The notes: generated from the sequence alone by a model not told the origin. 64,000 nt of DNA from Gammaproteobacteria bacterium MOLA455 (GCA_000511875.1 AZIN01000003.1:25034-89033), one strand, 5' to 3'. Counted from the first letter of the stretch, positions 28,255-39,003 are shown. A program made the numbers and translations.

Positions 28255-28812
28255 TTATTGCTCGATTGGCTCGGGCGTTTCAGCGGTTTCACGTTGAGAG
28301 GCCTCAGAAGCCTCAGCTACATCACTTTGGTTTGGCAAGACTTTCAGACGATTGAGTATCTGGCGCACAATTTCCTGACGCATTTCTCGCTTAATCAATC
28401 GCTCTTCATTTTCCGAAGACAGCAAATCTCGCTCTTCAATTTCATAATTGCGTTCGACCGAGGCGGTGAACAGACTGGTCAGAGGTGTGCCAATGGCGTT
28501 GGCGATTAAAAAGTCCACGTCTTCATTGAGCTGAAATTCGGCTACTCTTCCGCTGGCGTTCAATGTGCCGACGAATCGGTTTTGGCGGAAATCGACAATC
28601 ACCACGGAGTAATCTGCCGCCGCCGCGGAGGCAACCACTTCCACGCCATAGACGTCCAGCGCCCGGGTCAACTCACTGACGAAATCGCGATCAGCCAGTT
28701 GGGTGGCAATATGCAAGCTGCCGATACTTTGCGGCACCACTTGGGCGTCGCGGAGTTGCCAGCCACAGGCGCAGAGCAGGGTAATCATTGTCGCTAATAG
28801 AATATTTTGCAT
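28255..28812 (-). CDS. lptE: LPS-assembly lipoprotein LptE
   Basis: LptE plugs the LptD barrel and binds LPS. The start chosen is ATG 28812 (MQNILLATMITLLCACGWQL), giving 185 residues; a GTG at 28821 is an alternative. The lipobox LCAC sets the lipidated cysteine at about residue 16, followed by GWQLRD, which is typical of LptE. The C-terminal tail is rich in Glu and Ala. It lies between leuS and holA. Confidence 0.93.
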   Translation of the reverse strand: MQNILLATMITLLCACGWQLRDAQVVPQSIGSLHIATQLADRDFVSELTRALDVYGVEVVASAAAADYSVVIVDFRQNRFVGTLNASGRVAEFQLNEDVDFLIANAIGTPLTSLFTASVERNYEIEERDLLSSENEERLIKREMRQEIVRQILNRLKVLPNQSDVAEASEASQRETAETPEPIEQ

Positions 28813-28846
28813 TGTCCTCACCCTACTTATCCCTCTTGGCTGCAGC

Positions 28847-31456
28847 CTAGTTGGCTACTATATTAACCAGTCTTCCTGGAACAACAATTACTTTTCGAAC
28901 GCTGACACCGTCGGTGAAGCGCTGTACATTGGTATCCGCCAGCGCCAGTTGCTCAATACTCTCTTTGGAGGCATCGGCGGCCACTTCGATTTTGCCGCGA
29001 ACTTTACCGTTTACCTGTATCACCAATTCAATCGAGCTGCGCACAAGTGCAGCTTCGTCTAGCGTAGGCCATGCCGCATCGGCCACGGCTTCACTATTAC
29101 CCAGTGCGGGCCACAGGCTATGACAAATATGCGGCGCGATGGGAGCCAGCAACAGCACAGCACTACTCAGGGCTTCATGGCGTACGGCAACACTTTGAGC
29201 GTCATTATCGCTGTGTTTAGCCACTTCATTTAACAGCTCCATCACCGCGGCAATTGCCGTGTTAAAGGTGTTGCGACGACCGTAGTCATCGTTGACTTTA
29301 TTGATGGTTTCATGGGTCTTGCGACGCAAATCTTTGTGGCTAGCAGTAAATAATTCTGGATTCAGTTGAGCTGGTTTACCGCCCGCTGCAGCCTGATCCA
29401 AATGACTGTGAACCATGGTCCAGAGCTTGCGCAAAAAACGGTTAGCACCGGACACACCATCGTCGCTCCACTCCAGAGTCTGCTCTGGGGGCGCTGCGAA
29501 CATGGTAAACAGACGCACTGTGTCGGCGCCGTGCTTGTCGATAGCGGTCTGTGGATCTACACCGTTGTTCTTCGATTTAGACATCTTAGTGATGCCGCCA
29601 CTGATGACCTCTTCTCCGGTGGCCGTCTCAACTGCCTTGAGGGTTTTGCCCTTGGCATCCCGCTCAACAGTGACTTCATTGGGGTACAACCACTGCTTGC
29701 GGCCGCCATTGTCTTTGTAAAAAGACTCAGCCAAGACCATACCCTGACAGAGCAGGCTTTTGAACGGTTCGTTGCTGTTAACCAGGCCCTCGTCGCGCAG
29801 CAGTTTGTGGTAAAAACGGGCATAGAGCAGGTGCAAAATTGCGTGTTCGATACCGCCAACATATTGATCCACCGGCAACCAGTAATCGGCGCGCTCCGGG
29901 TCGAGCATGGCGCTGTCCAGGTCGGAGCAGGTAAAGCGGGCGTAGTACCAAGAGGATTCCATAAAGGTATCAAAGGTATCGGTCTCACGCTCCACGGCCT
30001 GACCGTCGATAGTATCTTTTTTCCATTCCAGATCTGCTTTGATCGGCGATTGAATGCCGTCCATCTCCACGTCAGTGGGCAGCAGCATCGGCAGTCTATC
30101 CAGCGGCACAGGAATTTCGCCGCCATCCGCTAGATTAAACATTGGGATCGGTGCACCCCAATAGCGCTGACGACTAACACCCCAGTCACGCAGGCGATAG
30201 TTAGTAGTCATGGTGCCATGGTCACAGGCTTCAAGAGCGGCAGCTATAGCGTCAAAGGCAGCATCAAACTTCAGGCCATCATAGACCCCGGAATTAACTA
30301 GGATGCCCTTGTCGGTAAAGGCTTCACTGTCTATATCGCAGGGTTCGTCGCCAGTGGGAGCAATCACCTGCTTGATGGCGAGCTGATATTTTTTGGCAAA
30401 TTCATAATCCCGCTGATCGTGGGCAGGCACAGCCATTACCGCGCCAGAGCCATATTCCATCAATACATAGTTGCCCACCCAAACTGGAACCGTCTCGCCA
30501 GTCAATGGATGAATAGCGGTGATGCCCGTATCCATGCCGCGCTTTTCCATGGTCGCCATCTCGGCTTCAGAGCTCTGCTGGGTTTTGCACTCGCCAATAA
30601 AGGCCGCCAGCTCAGGGTTGGATTCAGCAACAGTTAACGCAATCGGATGTTGCGTCGCCAGGGTCAGATAGGTCACACCCATCAGCGTATCTGGGCGCGT
30701 GGTGTAGACATCAAAGCTGGGGTAATCGCCAACGGCAGAAGACAGATCAAAGGTCATGGTCACGCCACGACTTTTGCCAATCCAATTGCGCTGCATGGTC
30801 TTAACCTGTTCGGGCCAATGCTCCAGCTCATCGAGATCGTTGAGCAGTTGCTCAGCGTAATCGGTAATGCGGATAAACCACTGGGGAATTTCTTTGCGCT
30901 CTACTGGGCTGTCGCAGCGCCAGCAGCAGCCGTCAACAACCTGTTCATTGGCCAGCACTGTGGCATCGTGAGGGCACCAGTTCACTGCGCTGGTCTTTTT
31001 ATAGACCATGCCCTTTTCATAGAGCTTGGTGAAAAACCACTGTTCCCATTTGTAATAGTCAGGATCGCAGGTGGCCAACTCACGTGACCAGTCGATACCA
31101 AAGCCGAGAGACTTCAGCTGTGCCTTCATGTAGGCAATGTTCTCATGAGTCCACTTCGCCGGAGCGGTCTTGTTTTGAATCGCTGCATTCTCAGCGGGCA
31201 GACCAAAGGCATCCCACCCCATGGGGTGCAGCACGTTCTTGCCCTGCATACGCTGATAGCGAGCGATTACATCGGTAATTGTATAGTTGCGCACATGGCC
31301 CATATGCAGCTTGCCGCTGGGGTAGGGGAACATGGCAAGGCAGTAAAACTTCTCGCGATCAGGATCTTCAGTGACCTCAAAGGTCTTGTTCTCGGTCCAG
31401 TATTGCTGCGCGTCACGCTCTAATTCAGCGGGGAGATAGGGATGTTCCATGGTCAT
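28847..31456 (-). CDS. leuS: Leucyl-tRNA synthetase
   Basis: A class Ia synthetase charging tRNA-Leu, with a CP1 editing domain that removes mischarged norvaline and isoleucine. The 869 residues fit the bacterial enzyme (about 860). Catalytic motifs HMGH (residues 51-54) and KMSKS (about residue 630) are present, as is the editing-site context [13 protein letters not shown]. The start may be ATG 31456 or ATG 31450. It heads the leuS-lptE-holA operon. Confidence 0.97.
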   Translation of the reverse strand: MTMEHPYLPAELERDAQQYWTENKTFEVTEDPDREKFYCLAMFPYPSGKLHMGHVRNYTITDVIARYQRMQGKNVLHPMGWDAFGLPAENAAIQNKTAPAKWTHENIAYMKAQLKSLGFGIDWSRELATCDPDYYKWEQWFFTKLYEKGMVYKKTSAVNWCPHDATVLANEQVVDGCCWRCDSPVERKEIPQWFIRITDYAEQLLNDLDELEHWPEQVKTMQRNWIGKSRGVTMTFDLSSAVGDYPSFDVYTTRPDTLMGVTYLTLATQHPIALTVAESNPELAAFIGECKTQQSSEAEMATMEKRGMDTGITAIHPLTGETVPVWVGNYVLMEYGSGAVMAVPAHDQRDYEFAKKYQLAIKQVIAPTGDEPCDIDSEAFTDKGILVNSGVYDGLKFDAAFDAIAAALEACDHGTMTTNYRLRDWGVSRQRYWGAPIPMFNLADGGEIPVPLDRLPMLLPTDVEMDGIQSPIKADLEWKKDTIDGQAVERETDTFDTFMESSWYYARFTCSDLDSAMLDPERADYWLPVDQYVGGIEHAILHLLYARFYHKLLRDEGLVNSNEPFKSLLCQGMVLAESFYKDNGGRKQWLYPNEVTVERDAKGKTLKAVETATGEEVISGGITKMSKSKNNGVDPQTAIDKHGADTVRLFTMFAAPPEQTLEWSDDGVSGANRFLRKLWTMVHSHLDQAAAGGKPAQLNPELFTASHKDLRRKTHETINKVNDDYGRRNTFNTAIAAVMELLNEVAKHSDNDAQSVAVRHEALSSAVLLLAPIAPHICHSLWPALGNSEAVADAAWPTLDEAALVRSSIELVIQVNGKVRGKIEVAADASKESIEQLALADTNVQRFTDGVSVRKVIVVPGRLVNIVAN

Positions 31457-31643
31457 GAAGAGTCACTGCTTATTGAATTGGAAAGAAGCGCGAATTATAA
31501 GGTAACAGGGGTCTATATAGATAGGTTTGGGTCTTCTGGGCAGCAGGTAGTTTTGAGTAGTCTGGAGCGCGGCTTATCCTGGTCTAAGATTAACCAAAGT
31601 ATCTAGTGGCGACTATCAGCGATAAATCAGTGAGCAATAAATA

Positions 31644-32180
31644 ATGTATAAAGAAATTATAAAATTTTGGTTTGAAGAAATCAGTCAGAAACAGTGGTGG
31701 AAAAAGGATTTTCAGTTCGATCAACTTATCGCCAGACGGTTTATAAATGTCCATGGACAAGCCTCTCGCTGCGAGCTCAATCGGTGGCGTGAAACCGCAG
31801 AGGGGCGCTTGGCTGAGATTTTAGTGTTGGATCAGTTTTCGCGGAATATCTACCGCGAGACTCCTCTCTCATTCGCAACGGATTCACTGGCCTTGGCGCT
31901 GGCACAAGAAGCTATTCGTTCAGGTGCGGATAAAGCTGTGCCTGAGGTCATGAGAAGCTTTTTTTATATGCCATTTATGCACAGCGAGTCGGCGCTAGTA
32001 CATGAAGAGGCGGTTGTACTCTATGAGGCGTATGGGAATGAGGGAAATCTACACTTTGAATTGCGCCACAAGGCGATCATTGATCGATTTGGCCGCTACC
32101 CTCACAGAAATGAAATTTTAGGGCGGGATTCAACAGTAGAAGAAATTGAGTTTTTATCCCAGCCAGGGTCTCGGTTTTAA
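31644..32180 (+). CDS. DUF924 family protein
   Basis: A 178-residue, mostly helical protein of the TPR-like DUF924 family. The family pattern is clear: FWFEEISQKQWWKKDFQFDQLI, LVLDQFSRNIYRETPLSFATD, YMPFMHSE and RYPHRNEILGRDST. No biochemical function is established for the family. It is divergent from leuS and followed by a broken antitoxin gene. Confidence 0.88.
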   Translation: MYKEIIKFWFEEISQKQWWKKDFQFDQLIARRFINVHGQASRCELNRWRETAEGRLAEILVLDQFSRNIYRETPLSFATDSLALALAQEAIRSGADKAVPEVMRSFFYMPFMHSESALVHEEAVVLYEAYGNEGNLHFELRHKAIIDRFGRYPHRNEILGRDSTVEEIEFLSQPGSRF

Positions 32181-32220
32181 TCCAAAGGCTAAAAGGTCAC
32201 GGGTTAGGAGGAGATGCAGG

Positions 32221-32454
32221 ATGAGCGGTTTATCTAATAAATTCACGGTCTATTTCGAACCTGCGAGCTATCAGGCCTTGCGGGTTTAGGCTATATATTC
32301 ACAATTGTCGATATCTGAAATAGTTGATGAGACTGCGCCAGTTCAGTTGGCGCAAGACCTGAAGGATTTGTCAGCATTTGACGGAAGAGCTGGGGAGTCC
32401 GAAATCTCTTATGTCGCTTTGCTAAAAGATTTCGAGACTAATGCCAAAAAGTAA
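32221..32454 (+). pseudogene. Broken ribbon-helix-helix type antitoxin gene
   Basis: An AGGAGGAG binding site precedes an ATG that reads MSGLSNKFTVYFEPASYQALRV and then hits TAG at 32287-32289. After the stop the same frame continues without interruption for 54 codons (AIYSQLSISEIVDETAPVQL onward) to TAA at 32454. The whole resembles 75-80-residue CopG/RHH antitoxins: an N-terminal strand for DNA binding, then SISEIVDE and ISYVALLKDF near the end. A single base change of a Lys codon (AAG to TAG) explains the stop. No toxin gene follows. Confidence 0.7.
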
Positions 32455-32473
32455 GCCTAGCTATTCATAATGC

Positions 32474-33001
32474 TTAACTGGTTGCTCTTGCCGGCACACC
32501 TAATTCTTTCAACTTCGCTGCCATATCTTCAGCCGATGTAGCAGGGCGAATATTCTTGTCGATAAACAGAATCTTGCCATCGGTGCCTATATAAAACGTA
32601 TGGCGCTTGGGCAGACCGTAGAGCGCAAGCACATCATAGGCTTTGGCCGCTTCCTTAGTGGGATCGCTCAGCAGAGGGAAGTCTGCTTTATAGGCCTCGG
32701 CAAATTCAATATTTTTTTCGATGGGGTCGACGCTGGCCATAAAGTAAGCCACTTCTAACCCTTTTAGTAAGTGGCCATTGTCCGCAAGAGATTTGCACTC
32801 AATGGTGCAGCCGCCAGTAAAGGCTTTCGGATACCAGGCGATGACTACGGTTTCTTTGTCCTTAAATTGGCTGACGCTGTAAGACTTGCCGTCTGTGCCT
32901 TCGAGTAAAAAGTCTGGTGCCTGATCGCCAATTTCTAATGCCATGGTCGTGCTGGCGGCCAAGCTAAATGCGATCGCTGTAATCAATGTTTTAAAGTTCA
33001 T
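32474..33001 (-). CDS. Exported peroxiredoxin (AhpC/TSA, BCP-like)
   Basis: A 175-residue thiol peroxidase with a signal peptide (about residues 1-21, ending TMA before LEIGDQAPDF), so it acts in the periplasm. The active-site PxxxTxxC motif is YPKAFTGGC with the peroxidatic cysteine at residue 65, and Cys69 is the likely resolving cysteine (CTIEC). Arg in LPKRHTFYIG completes the site. The reductant in the periplasm is unknown. It stands alone between the pseudogene and lnt. Confidence 0.9.
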   Translation of the reverse strand: MNFKTLITAIAFSLAASTTMALEIGDQAPDFLLEGTDGKSYSVSQFKDKETVVIAWYPKAFTGGCTIECKSLADNGHLLKGLEVAYFMASVDPIEKNIEFAEAYKADFPLLSDPTKEAAKAYDVLALYGLPKRHTFYIGTDGKILFIDKNIRPATSAEDMAAKLKELGVPARATS

Positions 33002-33023
33002 GTTCGGTTCCCCTAATTTGTAT

Positions 33024-34544
33024 TCAGTGTCGACTTGATTGTTGTTTTAAGAGTCTTCTAATTATTAAACCGGCGCAAATTAGCAGCGCCATGATCACCG
33101 CTGGCCACGAGCCAGTCTGTGCAAAAAGTGTCTGCCCGACTCTTGGCGTTATATTGCCGCTGAGCTCACCGGCACTAAACTGTTCCAGCTGCCGCTCTAT
33201 CTTGCCGCGATGGTCAACTATAGCGGTAACACCATTGCTTGTACCGCGCAGCATTGGCTTGGCATTTTCGATGGCGCGCATGCGAGCCATTTGCATATGT
33301 TGCTGCGGGGCAAAGGAATCGCCAAACCAGGCGTCGTTGCTGACGGTTAGGATCATGGTTGCCTCGCGACTGACGCGGGCGACCAGATCCGGGTAGACAA
33401 TCTCATAACAGATTGCCGTGGCCATGGGCTCCCCTGCGATTTCCAGCAGTGCCTGATCCTTGGCGCCTAGGGAAAACGATGACATGGGCAAGTTAAAAAA
33501 TCGAATCAAGCCGCGAAGCACCCCTTCTAATGGTACATATTCGCCGAAGGGCACTAGACGGGTCTTATCGTACTGTCCCTTAGCTGTACCTAAAGCCAAC
33601 ACCGAATTGTAATATTTACCGCTACTCCAGTCTTGGGTAGGTATACCAGTTAAAAGGGCGGTTTGGTTCACTTCTGCTGTCTTGTCTATACCGATGAGAA
33701 AGTCACTGACGCGCGTTGGTGTTGCCGGGATCGCGGCTTCTGGCCAGATGATGAGGTCGGCGCCCCAGTGCGGTTCGCTCTGTTCTTGCAGTTGCTCGAG
33801 TATGCCCTGACGTTCGCTGGTAGACCATTTTATATTTTGATCGGTGTTCGGCTGAACTAGCACCACGGAGAGGATTTTACCGGTTTCTTGAGTCCAGTTG
33901 GCCGACTGGAGTAAGTACCCGCTTACACTTAATAATGCCAAAACAGAGCAGGATAGCTTCACGCCTAGTTGGATAGAGGGCTTCTTTTCAAGCAGCTGCG
34001 AGCCTAGCTGTGCAAGGGTCGCCGCAGCCAGTGCAGTAATAAAACTCAGCCACATTACGCCGCCAATCGGCGCCCAGCCACTGAACCAGGTGTCGGTGTG
34101 AATATAGCCAGCATAGAGCCAGGGGAAACCGGTAAAGATCCAGCTGCGAAACCATTCGCTGAGCACCCATATTGCAGGCAGTCCCAGCAGCCAAGAGACT
34201 GAGGTCTGTGGGATTAGCGCCGCGATGGCGAAAGGCAGGGCAAAGAGTAAGGCGAGAAACAGGCAGAAAAGCGCGGTTGCCAGTAGCGCCAGGGGCGCGG
34301 GGATAAAGCCGTGTTCATGGATGCTGACATAGACCCAGCTGACGCCGGAAAAAAACATGGCAAAGGCAAATACGCCGGCTTTGACTACGGCTTGTTTAAT
34401 CGTTTGATGCTGTAACTTGTAAAACAGCAGGGCAATGCAGGGAATTGCTATGGGCCAAAAATTAAACGGCGCCAGCGCCAGAGGCAGTAGAGCCCCCGAG
34501 GCAAATAATAGGAGAAATGTTTGCCCGCGGGCTGAGCGCATCAT
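33024..34544 (-). CDS. lnt: Apolipoprotein N-acyltransferase
   Basis: Lnt adds the third acyl chain to the N-terminal cysteine of lipoproteins in the inner membrane. The 506-residue protein has several N-terminal membrane segments and a periplasmic nitrilase-like domain with the Glu-Lys-Cys triad: Glu in IIWPEAAIPATP, Lys in YDKTRLVPFGEYVP, Cys in TAICYEIVYPD. A last hydrophobic segment lies near the C-terminus. It overlaps corC by 4 nt. Confidence 0.96.
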   Translation of the reverse strand: MMRSARGQTFLLLFASGALLPLALAPFNFWPIAIPCIALLFYKLQHQTIKQAVVKAGVFAFAMFFSGVSWVYVSIHEHGFIPAPLALLATALFCLFLALLFALPFAIAALIPQTSVSWLLGLPAIWVLSEWFRSWIFTGFPWLYAGYIHTDTWFSGWAPIGGVMWLSFITALAAATLAQLGSQLLEKKPSIQLGVKLSCSVLALLSVSGYLLQSANWTQETGKILSVVLVQPNTDQNIKWSTSERQGILEQLQEQSEPHWGADLIIWPEAAIPATPTRVSDFLIGIDKTAEVNQTALLTGIPTQDWSSGKYYNSVLALGTAKGQYDKTRLVPFGEYVPLEGVLRGLIRFFNLPMSSFSLGAKDQALLEIAGEPMATAICYEIVYPDLVARVSREATMILTVSNDAWFGDSFAPQQHMQMARMRAIENAKPMLRGTSNGVTAIVDHRGKIERQLEQFSAGELSGNITPRVGQTLFAQTGSWPAVIMALLICAGLIIRRLLKQQSSRH

Positions 34545-35380
34545 GAACTAATTTTAGTGACTTCCAGTTTGGTGATTTTGCGATTATCGCCATCTGCGAC
34601 TTTAAAGGTGAAGCCATCAAAGTCGATGCTTTCATTAATTTCGGGCAGTCTTCCAAAGGCGTGCAGTACTAGGCCGCCGATGGTATCAAACTCATCGTCG
34701 ACCAAGCCTACATCAAAGAATTCATTAAACTCGCTAATTTCGGCGATCGCTTCTACATCAAAGCCGCCGTTTGCGGTGGCTTTGATCGGTGCCTCTTCAT
34801 GCTCATCAGTTTCATCTTCAATTTCCCCGACAATCTCTTCAAGAATATCTTCGATGGTCAGTAGCCCAGAGACGCCACCGTATTCGTCCACAACAATGGC
34901 CATGTGATAGCGCTGTTCGCGAAACTCTTGCAGAAGTACATTGAGGCGCTTGCTCTCTGGAATAATGGTGGCGGGTCGCAGTAGGGATTTAAGGTCAAAG
35001 GAGTCATTTCCAGAAAGCAGCAGCGGCAGCATTTCTTTAGCTAACAGAATGCCTTTGATGTCGTCGGAGGATTCACCTACCACAGGGAAGCGCGAGTGCT
35101 GAGAGCTAATAACGACTTCAAGTACCTGCTCAAGGGTAAAGTCGTCGTCAATAATGACCATCTGCGAGCGCGGGATCATAATCTCACGGGCCTGCTGGTC
35201 AGAGACTTTTAGCGCCCCTTCCATGATTTGTAGCACGCTGGCATCGATGATCGACTCATTCTCCGCACTGCGCAACATGTCGGCGACATCTTCACTGTTG
35301 CGTGGTGTTTGAGAAAAGGCCCGGCCAATCCGTTCAAAAAGCGATTTTTCGGGTGTGCCATTGGCGGTTTCTTCATTCAT
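34541..35380 (-). CDS. corC: CorC/HlyC-type CBS-domain protein
   Basis: A 279-residue soluble protein with two CBS domains (about residues 65-190, starting REIMIPRSQMVII) and a C-terminal CorC_HlyC domain (about 200-279, with DEFDTIGGLVLHAFGRLPE). In E. coli (YbeX) it is linked to Mg2+/Co2+ efflux and ribosome metabolism. It lies 2 nt after ybeY and overlaps lnt, matching the E. coli order. Confidence 0.94.
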   Translation of the reverse strand: MNEETANGTPEKSLFERIGRAFSQTPRNSEDVADMLRSAENESIIDASVLQIMEGALKVSDQQAREIMIPRSQMVIIDDDFTLEQVLEVVISSQHSRFPVVGESSDDIKGILLAKEMLPLLLSGNDSFDLKSLLRPATIIPESKRLNVLLQEFREQRYHMAIVVDEYGGVSGLLTIEDILEEIVGEIEDETDEHEEAPIKATANGGFDVEAIAEISEFNEFFDVGLVDDEFDTIGGLVLHAFGRLPEINESIDFDGFTFKVADGDNRKITKLEVTKISS

Positions 35381-35382
35381 GT

Positions 35383-35877
35383 TTAGTTGCTCGTGACTTC
35401 AATAGGGTCGTCGGAGGACTCGTCGAGAATCCGGTAGGGGGGAGGGAAGTCTAGAACCAGCATAATCTCTGTTTCTAAACTCTCCATCTGCTCGGCGTCT
35501 TGATCTTCAATATGATCGTAACCGAGCAGGTGCAATACGCCATGGATCACAATATGTGCCCAATGTGCGGTAATTGTTTTGTCTTGCTCTGAGGCCTCGC
35601 GGACCAAAACCGGTGCGCAGATCACCAGATCGCCGAGAATCGGCAATGGCTCTGGGGTCACTGCATCAAAGGGGAAGCTGAGGACGTTGGTGGCACCGTT
35701 TTTACCGCGGTAGCGCTGGTTGAAATCGGCACTTTCTTGCTCGTCGACAATACGAATGCTCAGCTCGCATTCATCCCGCTCGTCACGTATGGCAGCGCTT
35801 ACCCAGCGCTTTATACTGTCTTCGTCGGGGGAATCTTCAGAGGCACAGACCTTCTGAATGTCGATAGATAGATTCAT
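35383..35877 (-). CDS. ybeY: Endoribonuclease YbeY
   Basis: YbeY is a zinc-dependent single-strand RNase acting in 16S rRNA 3' end maturation and ribosome quality control. The metal motif H-x3-H-x5-H is intact as HGVLHLLGYDH, and the N-terminal RGKNGATNVLSFPF is typical. The 164-residue length is near E. coli (155). It lies between ybeZ and corC. Confidence 0.96.
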   Translation of the reverse strand: MNLSIDIQKVCASEDSPDEDSIKRWVSAAIRDERDECELSIRIVDEQESADFNQRYRGKNGATNVLSFPFDAVTPEPLPILGDLVICAPVLVREASEQDKTITAHWAHIVIHGVLHLLGYDHIEDQDAEQMESLETEIMLVLDFPPPYRILDESSDDPIEVTSN

Positions 35878-35888
35878 TTATAGGGTAT

Positions 35889-37007
35889 TTATTCAGTTTT
35901 CTCGTGGGCATCATAGGCATCTACGATGCTTTGGACAATAGGGTGACGTACGACATCTCGAGATATGAAGTGAGTGAAGCTCACTTCCTGTACATTTTTC
36001 AGCACTTCGCAGGCGTGAACCAGCCCTGAATTGACGCCTCTAGGCAGATCAACCTGTGACATATCACCAGTGATAACCGCAGTTGAGCCAAAGCCTATGC
36101 GGGTTAAAAACATTTTCATCTGCTCGCGAGTGGTGTTCTGCGCCTCATCAAGCAAAATATAGGCGCCATTGAGGGTGCGGCCGCGCATATAAGCCAGAGG
36201 TGCAATCTCAATAACGTTGCGCTCCTGAAGTTTTGTCACGGTTTCAAAGCCGAGCATTTCATGCAGTGCGTCATAGAGCGGGCGCAGATAGGGGTCGACT
36301 TTTTGTGCTAGATCGCCAGGCAAAAAGCCCAGTCGTTCGCCGGCTTCTACCGCTGGGCGCACCAGCAAGATGCGCTCAACTTCATTTCTGAGCAGTGCTT
36401 CAACGGCACAGGCAACTGCGAGATAGGTCTTGCCGGTGCCGGCCGGGCCAATACCAAAATTGACATCATGGGTTTGAACCGCGCGCACATAGCGCTGCTG
36501 ATTGATACCGCGAGGCTTGATATTGCCTTTTTTGGTACGAATAATGCTGAAGTTCTCGGCGTTCTCTATAGGCTGAGGGCTACTCACTGGGGGTGTTTGC
36601 ATAAACGACGCCTCTTTACGAGATGGGTTGCCGGTGGAATTGATTTGCTCTCTGGAGTGTTTGTTCGAGGGCTTATTAGAGGCCTGTTTGGGAACCTGCT
36701 GATCAGATTCCTGCTCAGGCGATGGTTGGCTCTGACGCAAGTTGAGGTGTACCTCTGCGGCGGACAGTTCAGCGTAATGTGCGGTTTGCTGGTAGAGATT
36801 ATAAATAACCGCCGTTGCCTGATTTGCCGCTGCAAGATCGCCATAGGCGGCAAAAAAATTATCTCGCGAGCGAATATCGACGTCGAGTCGCTGTTCGATA
36901 AGGCGAATATTTTCATCAAATTGGCCACAGAGTGCGGCAAGACGGCGAGCATCATTGGGCTCGAGAGTGAGCGTCGAGGCAGATGGTTGGTTATCCGATC
37001 TTTTCAA
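35889..37007 (-). CDS. ybeZ: PhoH-family ATPase YbeZ
   Basis: A PhoH-type NTPase and probable RNA helicase partner of YbeY. Walker A is [11 protein letters not shown] and Walker B is YILLDEAQN. An N-terminal RNA-binding-like segment (about 1-95) is followed by a low-complexity Gln/Ser/Pro/Lys-rich linker (about residues 95-145, for example [18 protein letters not shown]) that is longer than in E. coli YbeZ. Total 372 residues. It starts the ybeZ-ybeY-corC-lnt run, with its own candidate promoter at 37096. Confidence 0.95.
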   Translation of the reverse strand: MKRSDNQPSASTLTLEPNDARRLAALCGQFDENIRLIEQRLDVDIRSRDNFFAAYGDLAAANQATAVIYNLYQQTAHYAELSAAEVHLNLRQSQPSPEQESDQQVPKQASNKPSNKHSREQINSTGNPSRKEASFMQTPPVSSPQPIENAENFSIIRTKKGNIKPRGINQQRYVRAVQTHDVNFGIGPAGTGKTYLAVACAVEALLRNEVERILLVRPAVEAGERLGFLPGDLAQKVDPYLRPLYDALHEMLGFETVTKLQERNVIEIAPLAYMRGRTLNGAYILLDEAQNTTREQMKMFLTRIGFGSTAVITGDMSQVDLPRGVNSGLVHACEVLKNVQEVSFTHFISRDVVRHPIVQSIVDAYDAHEKTE

Positions 37008-37095
37008 TGAGTGCTTTTGTACCTAAAATTAAGAAGAGTTGACGCTAGCATAGCGCGATCCGTGAAGCAGGGTAAACCCTTTAGCTTGTTCAAAT

Positions 37096-37101
37096 ATTAT
37101 A
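37096..37101 (-). promoter_or_regulatory. Candidate -10 box for ybeZ-lnt operon
   Basis: A perfect TATAAT on the minus strand lies in the 135-bp spacer between miaB and ybeZ. The matching -35 is weak (TTACGT, 16 bp away). It could restart transcription downstream of miaB. About 90 nt separate it from the ybeZ start. Confidence 0.35.
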
Positions 37102-37142
37102 AGAACGTGATCCCTTAACGTAATTGCTTATATGCAGGCTAG

Positions 37143-38489
37143 CTAGGCTAATTCGCCTCGCAGTGAGTTGCGCAGTGCCTCGGTGACAATGCTGTCGACA
37201 AAGGTGCCTATCAGGGCGTGATTATCACTGCGGAAATTTACCACCCGATTGTTCTCTGTACGCCCCTGCAGTTGCCCCGGATCTTTCTTCGAAATGCCGG
37301 TGACTAACAGTTTGTGATGTTTGCCTACCATACGCCGACTGATTTCGGCAGCGTTCTGGCTGATGCGATCCTGAAGAATTTTCAGGCGCTGCTTTTTGAC
37401 TGCTTCCGGTGTGCTATCGGGCAGATCTGCGGCTGGTGTTCCGGGTCGGGCACTGTAAATAAAACTAAATGACGTATCAAAGCCAATATCACTGATTAAC
37501 TTCATGGTGGCGGAGAAATCCTCTTCGCTCTCATTGGGGAAGCCAATAATAAAATCGGAGGAAATGCTGATATCCGGACGCACTTCACGCAGGCGGCGGA
37601 TTTTTGACTTGTACTCAATCGCCGTATGACCACGTTTCATGGCCATCAAGATTTTATCTGAGCCGCTCTGTACTGGCAGGTGCAGATGACTGACTAGCTC
37701 GGGTACGCGGGCGTATACGTCAATCAAGCGATCAGAAAATTCAACCGGATGAGAAGTGGTATAGCGGATTCTATCTATGCCTTCGATGTCGGCCACATAG
37801 GGCAATAACTCAGCAAAATCACAAATTGAGCCGTCGGGCATCTCGCCGAGATATGCATTGACGTTTTGGCCCAGCAGATTAACTTCACGTACACCTTGAT
37901 CGGCGAGGGCGCTAATCTCGACGAGCACGTCAGCCATGGGGCGACTAACTTCTTCGCCGCGGGTATAAGGCACTACACAAAATGAACAGTACTTAGAGCA
38001 GCCTTCCATAATCGAGACAAAGGCGGATACGCCATCGGCCTCTGGTGTTGGCAGGCGGTCAAATTTTTCGATTTCTGGAAAGCTGATGTCGACAATTACG
38101 GTGCCATCGGCTTTGCTAGTTTCCATCATCTCTGGCAGGCGGTGCAGAGTTTGCGGACCAAATACCAGGTCGACAAAGGGTGCGCGCTTGGCAATGGCCG
38201 CGCCTTCCTGGCTGGCAACACAGCCGCCCACGCCAATAACTAAATCCGGATTAGCTTCTTTGAGATGCTTCCAGCGACCGAGCTGATGAAAGACTTTTTC
38301 CTGTGCCTTCTCGCGAATCGAGCAGGTGTTGAGCAGAATAACGTCTGCATCTGCTGCATCATCAGTGGCAATCATCTGATGGCTGTCACCGAGCAAATCG
38401 CGCATGCGCGCAGAATCATACTCATTCATTTGACAGCCATGAGTGACTATATGGAGCTTTTTAATCGGTTTGGTCGCAGTTTCGGTCAT
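37143..38489 (-). CDS. miaB: tRNA-2-methylthio-N6-dimethylallyladenosine synthase
   Basis: MiaB is a radical-SAM methylthiotransferase modifying i6A37 in tRNA. The 448-residue protein has the N-terminal MTTase domain with three conserved cysteines (HGCQMNE, NTCSIRE, GGCVAS), the radical-SAM cluster CSKYCSFC, and a C-terminal TRAM domain (about 380-440). It precedes ybeZ on the same strand, as in many relatives, and diverges from the DUF1820 gene. Confidence 0.97.
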   Translation of the reverse strand: MTETATKPIKKLHIVTHGCQMNEYDSARMRDLLGDSHQMIATDDAADADVILLNTCSIREKAQEKVFHQLGRWKHLKEANPDLVIGVGGCVASQEGAAIAKRAPFVDLVFGPQTLHRLPEMMETSKADGTVIVDISFPEIEKFDRLPTPEADGVSAFVSIMEGCSKYCSFCVVPYTRGEEVSRPMADVLVEISALADQGVREVNLLGQNVNAYLGEMPDGSICDFAELLPYVADIEGIDRIRYTTSHPVEFSDRLIDVYARVPELVSHLHLPVQSGSDKILMAMKRGHTAIEYKSKIRRLREVRPDISISSDFIIGFPNESEEDFSATMKLISDIGFDTSFSFIYSARPGTPAADLPDSTPEAVKKQRLKILQDRISQNAAEISRRMVGKHHKLLVTGISKKDPGQLQGRTENNRVVNFRSDNHALIGTFVDSIVTEALRNSLRGELA

Positions 38490-38655
38490 GAAATTGGTTA
38501 ATCTTTGATCAATTAAAGAGGTCGAGCATTATAGCCCTGCACGCCCAATTCGCAACATAAAGCCGCTATTTAGGGTGGCCATTTAATGCCGCTATATAAA
38601 AACATCTTGTGCTATTATTGTCGCTCTTTAAACGCACCGAATTGGCAGAAAATTA

Positions 38656-39003
38656 ATGTCCAGCGAACCCATCTATCGAATCACCTTTTTCAACCAGGGA
38701 CAGGTCTACGAAATCTATGCACGACATGTCTTTCAGAGTGATCTATGGGGCTTTCTCGAGGTCGAAGAATTTATATTTGGTGAACGCTCACAGATGATCG
38801 TTGATCCCGCCGAAGAGAAGCTCAAAAATGAGTTCTCCGGGATCAAGCGCAGCTTTATTCCGATGCAGTCGATTGTGCGCATTGATGAAGTGGAGAAAGA
38901 GGGTACCTGCAAAATTACCGAGGCCAGTGCTAACGCTTCCGGTGGCAATGTGCGACCATTTCCGTTCCCGTCTATGGCCTCAAATAAGCCGTCTAAAGAC
39001 TAG
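38656..39003 (+). CDS. DUF1820 family protein
   Basis: A 115-residue protein whose first 85 residues (YRITFFNQGQVYEIYARHVFQSD onward, in parts, with VDPAEEKLKNEF and IPMQSIVRIDEVEKEG) match the gammaproteobacterial DUF1820 family. Function is unknown; no membrane segment or signal is seen. It is divergent from miaB, a common neighbour. The C-terminal 25 residues are loosely structured and Ser/Pro-rich. Confidence 0.85.
   Translation: MSSEPIYRITFFNQGQVYEIYARHVFQSDLWGFLEVEEFIFGERSQMIVDPAEEKLKNEFSGIKRSFIPMQSIVRIDEVEKEGTCKITEASANASGGNVRPFPFPSMASNKPSKD

Noticed and set aside
29366-30133. 255-codon open frame opposite leuS
   Set aside because: It lies fully inside leuS on the other strand and shows no recognisable protein family; it is a by-product of leuS codon use.
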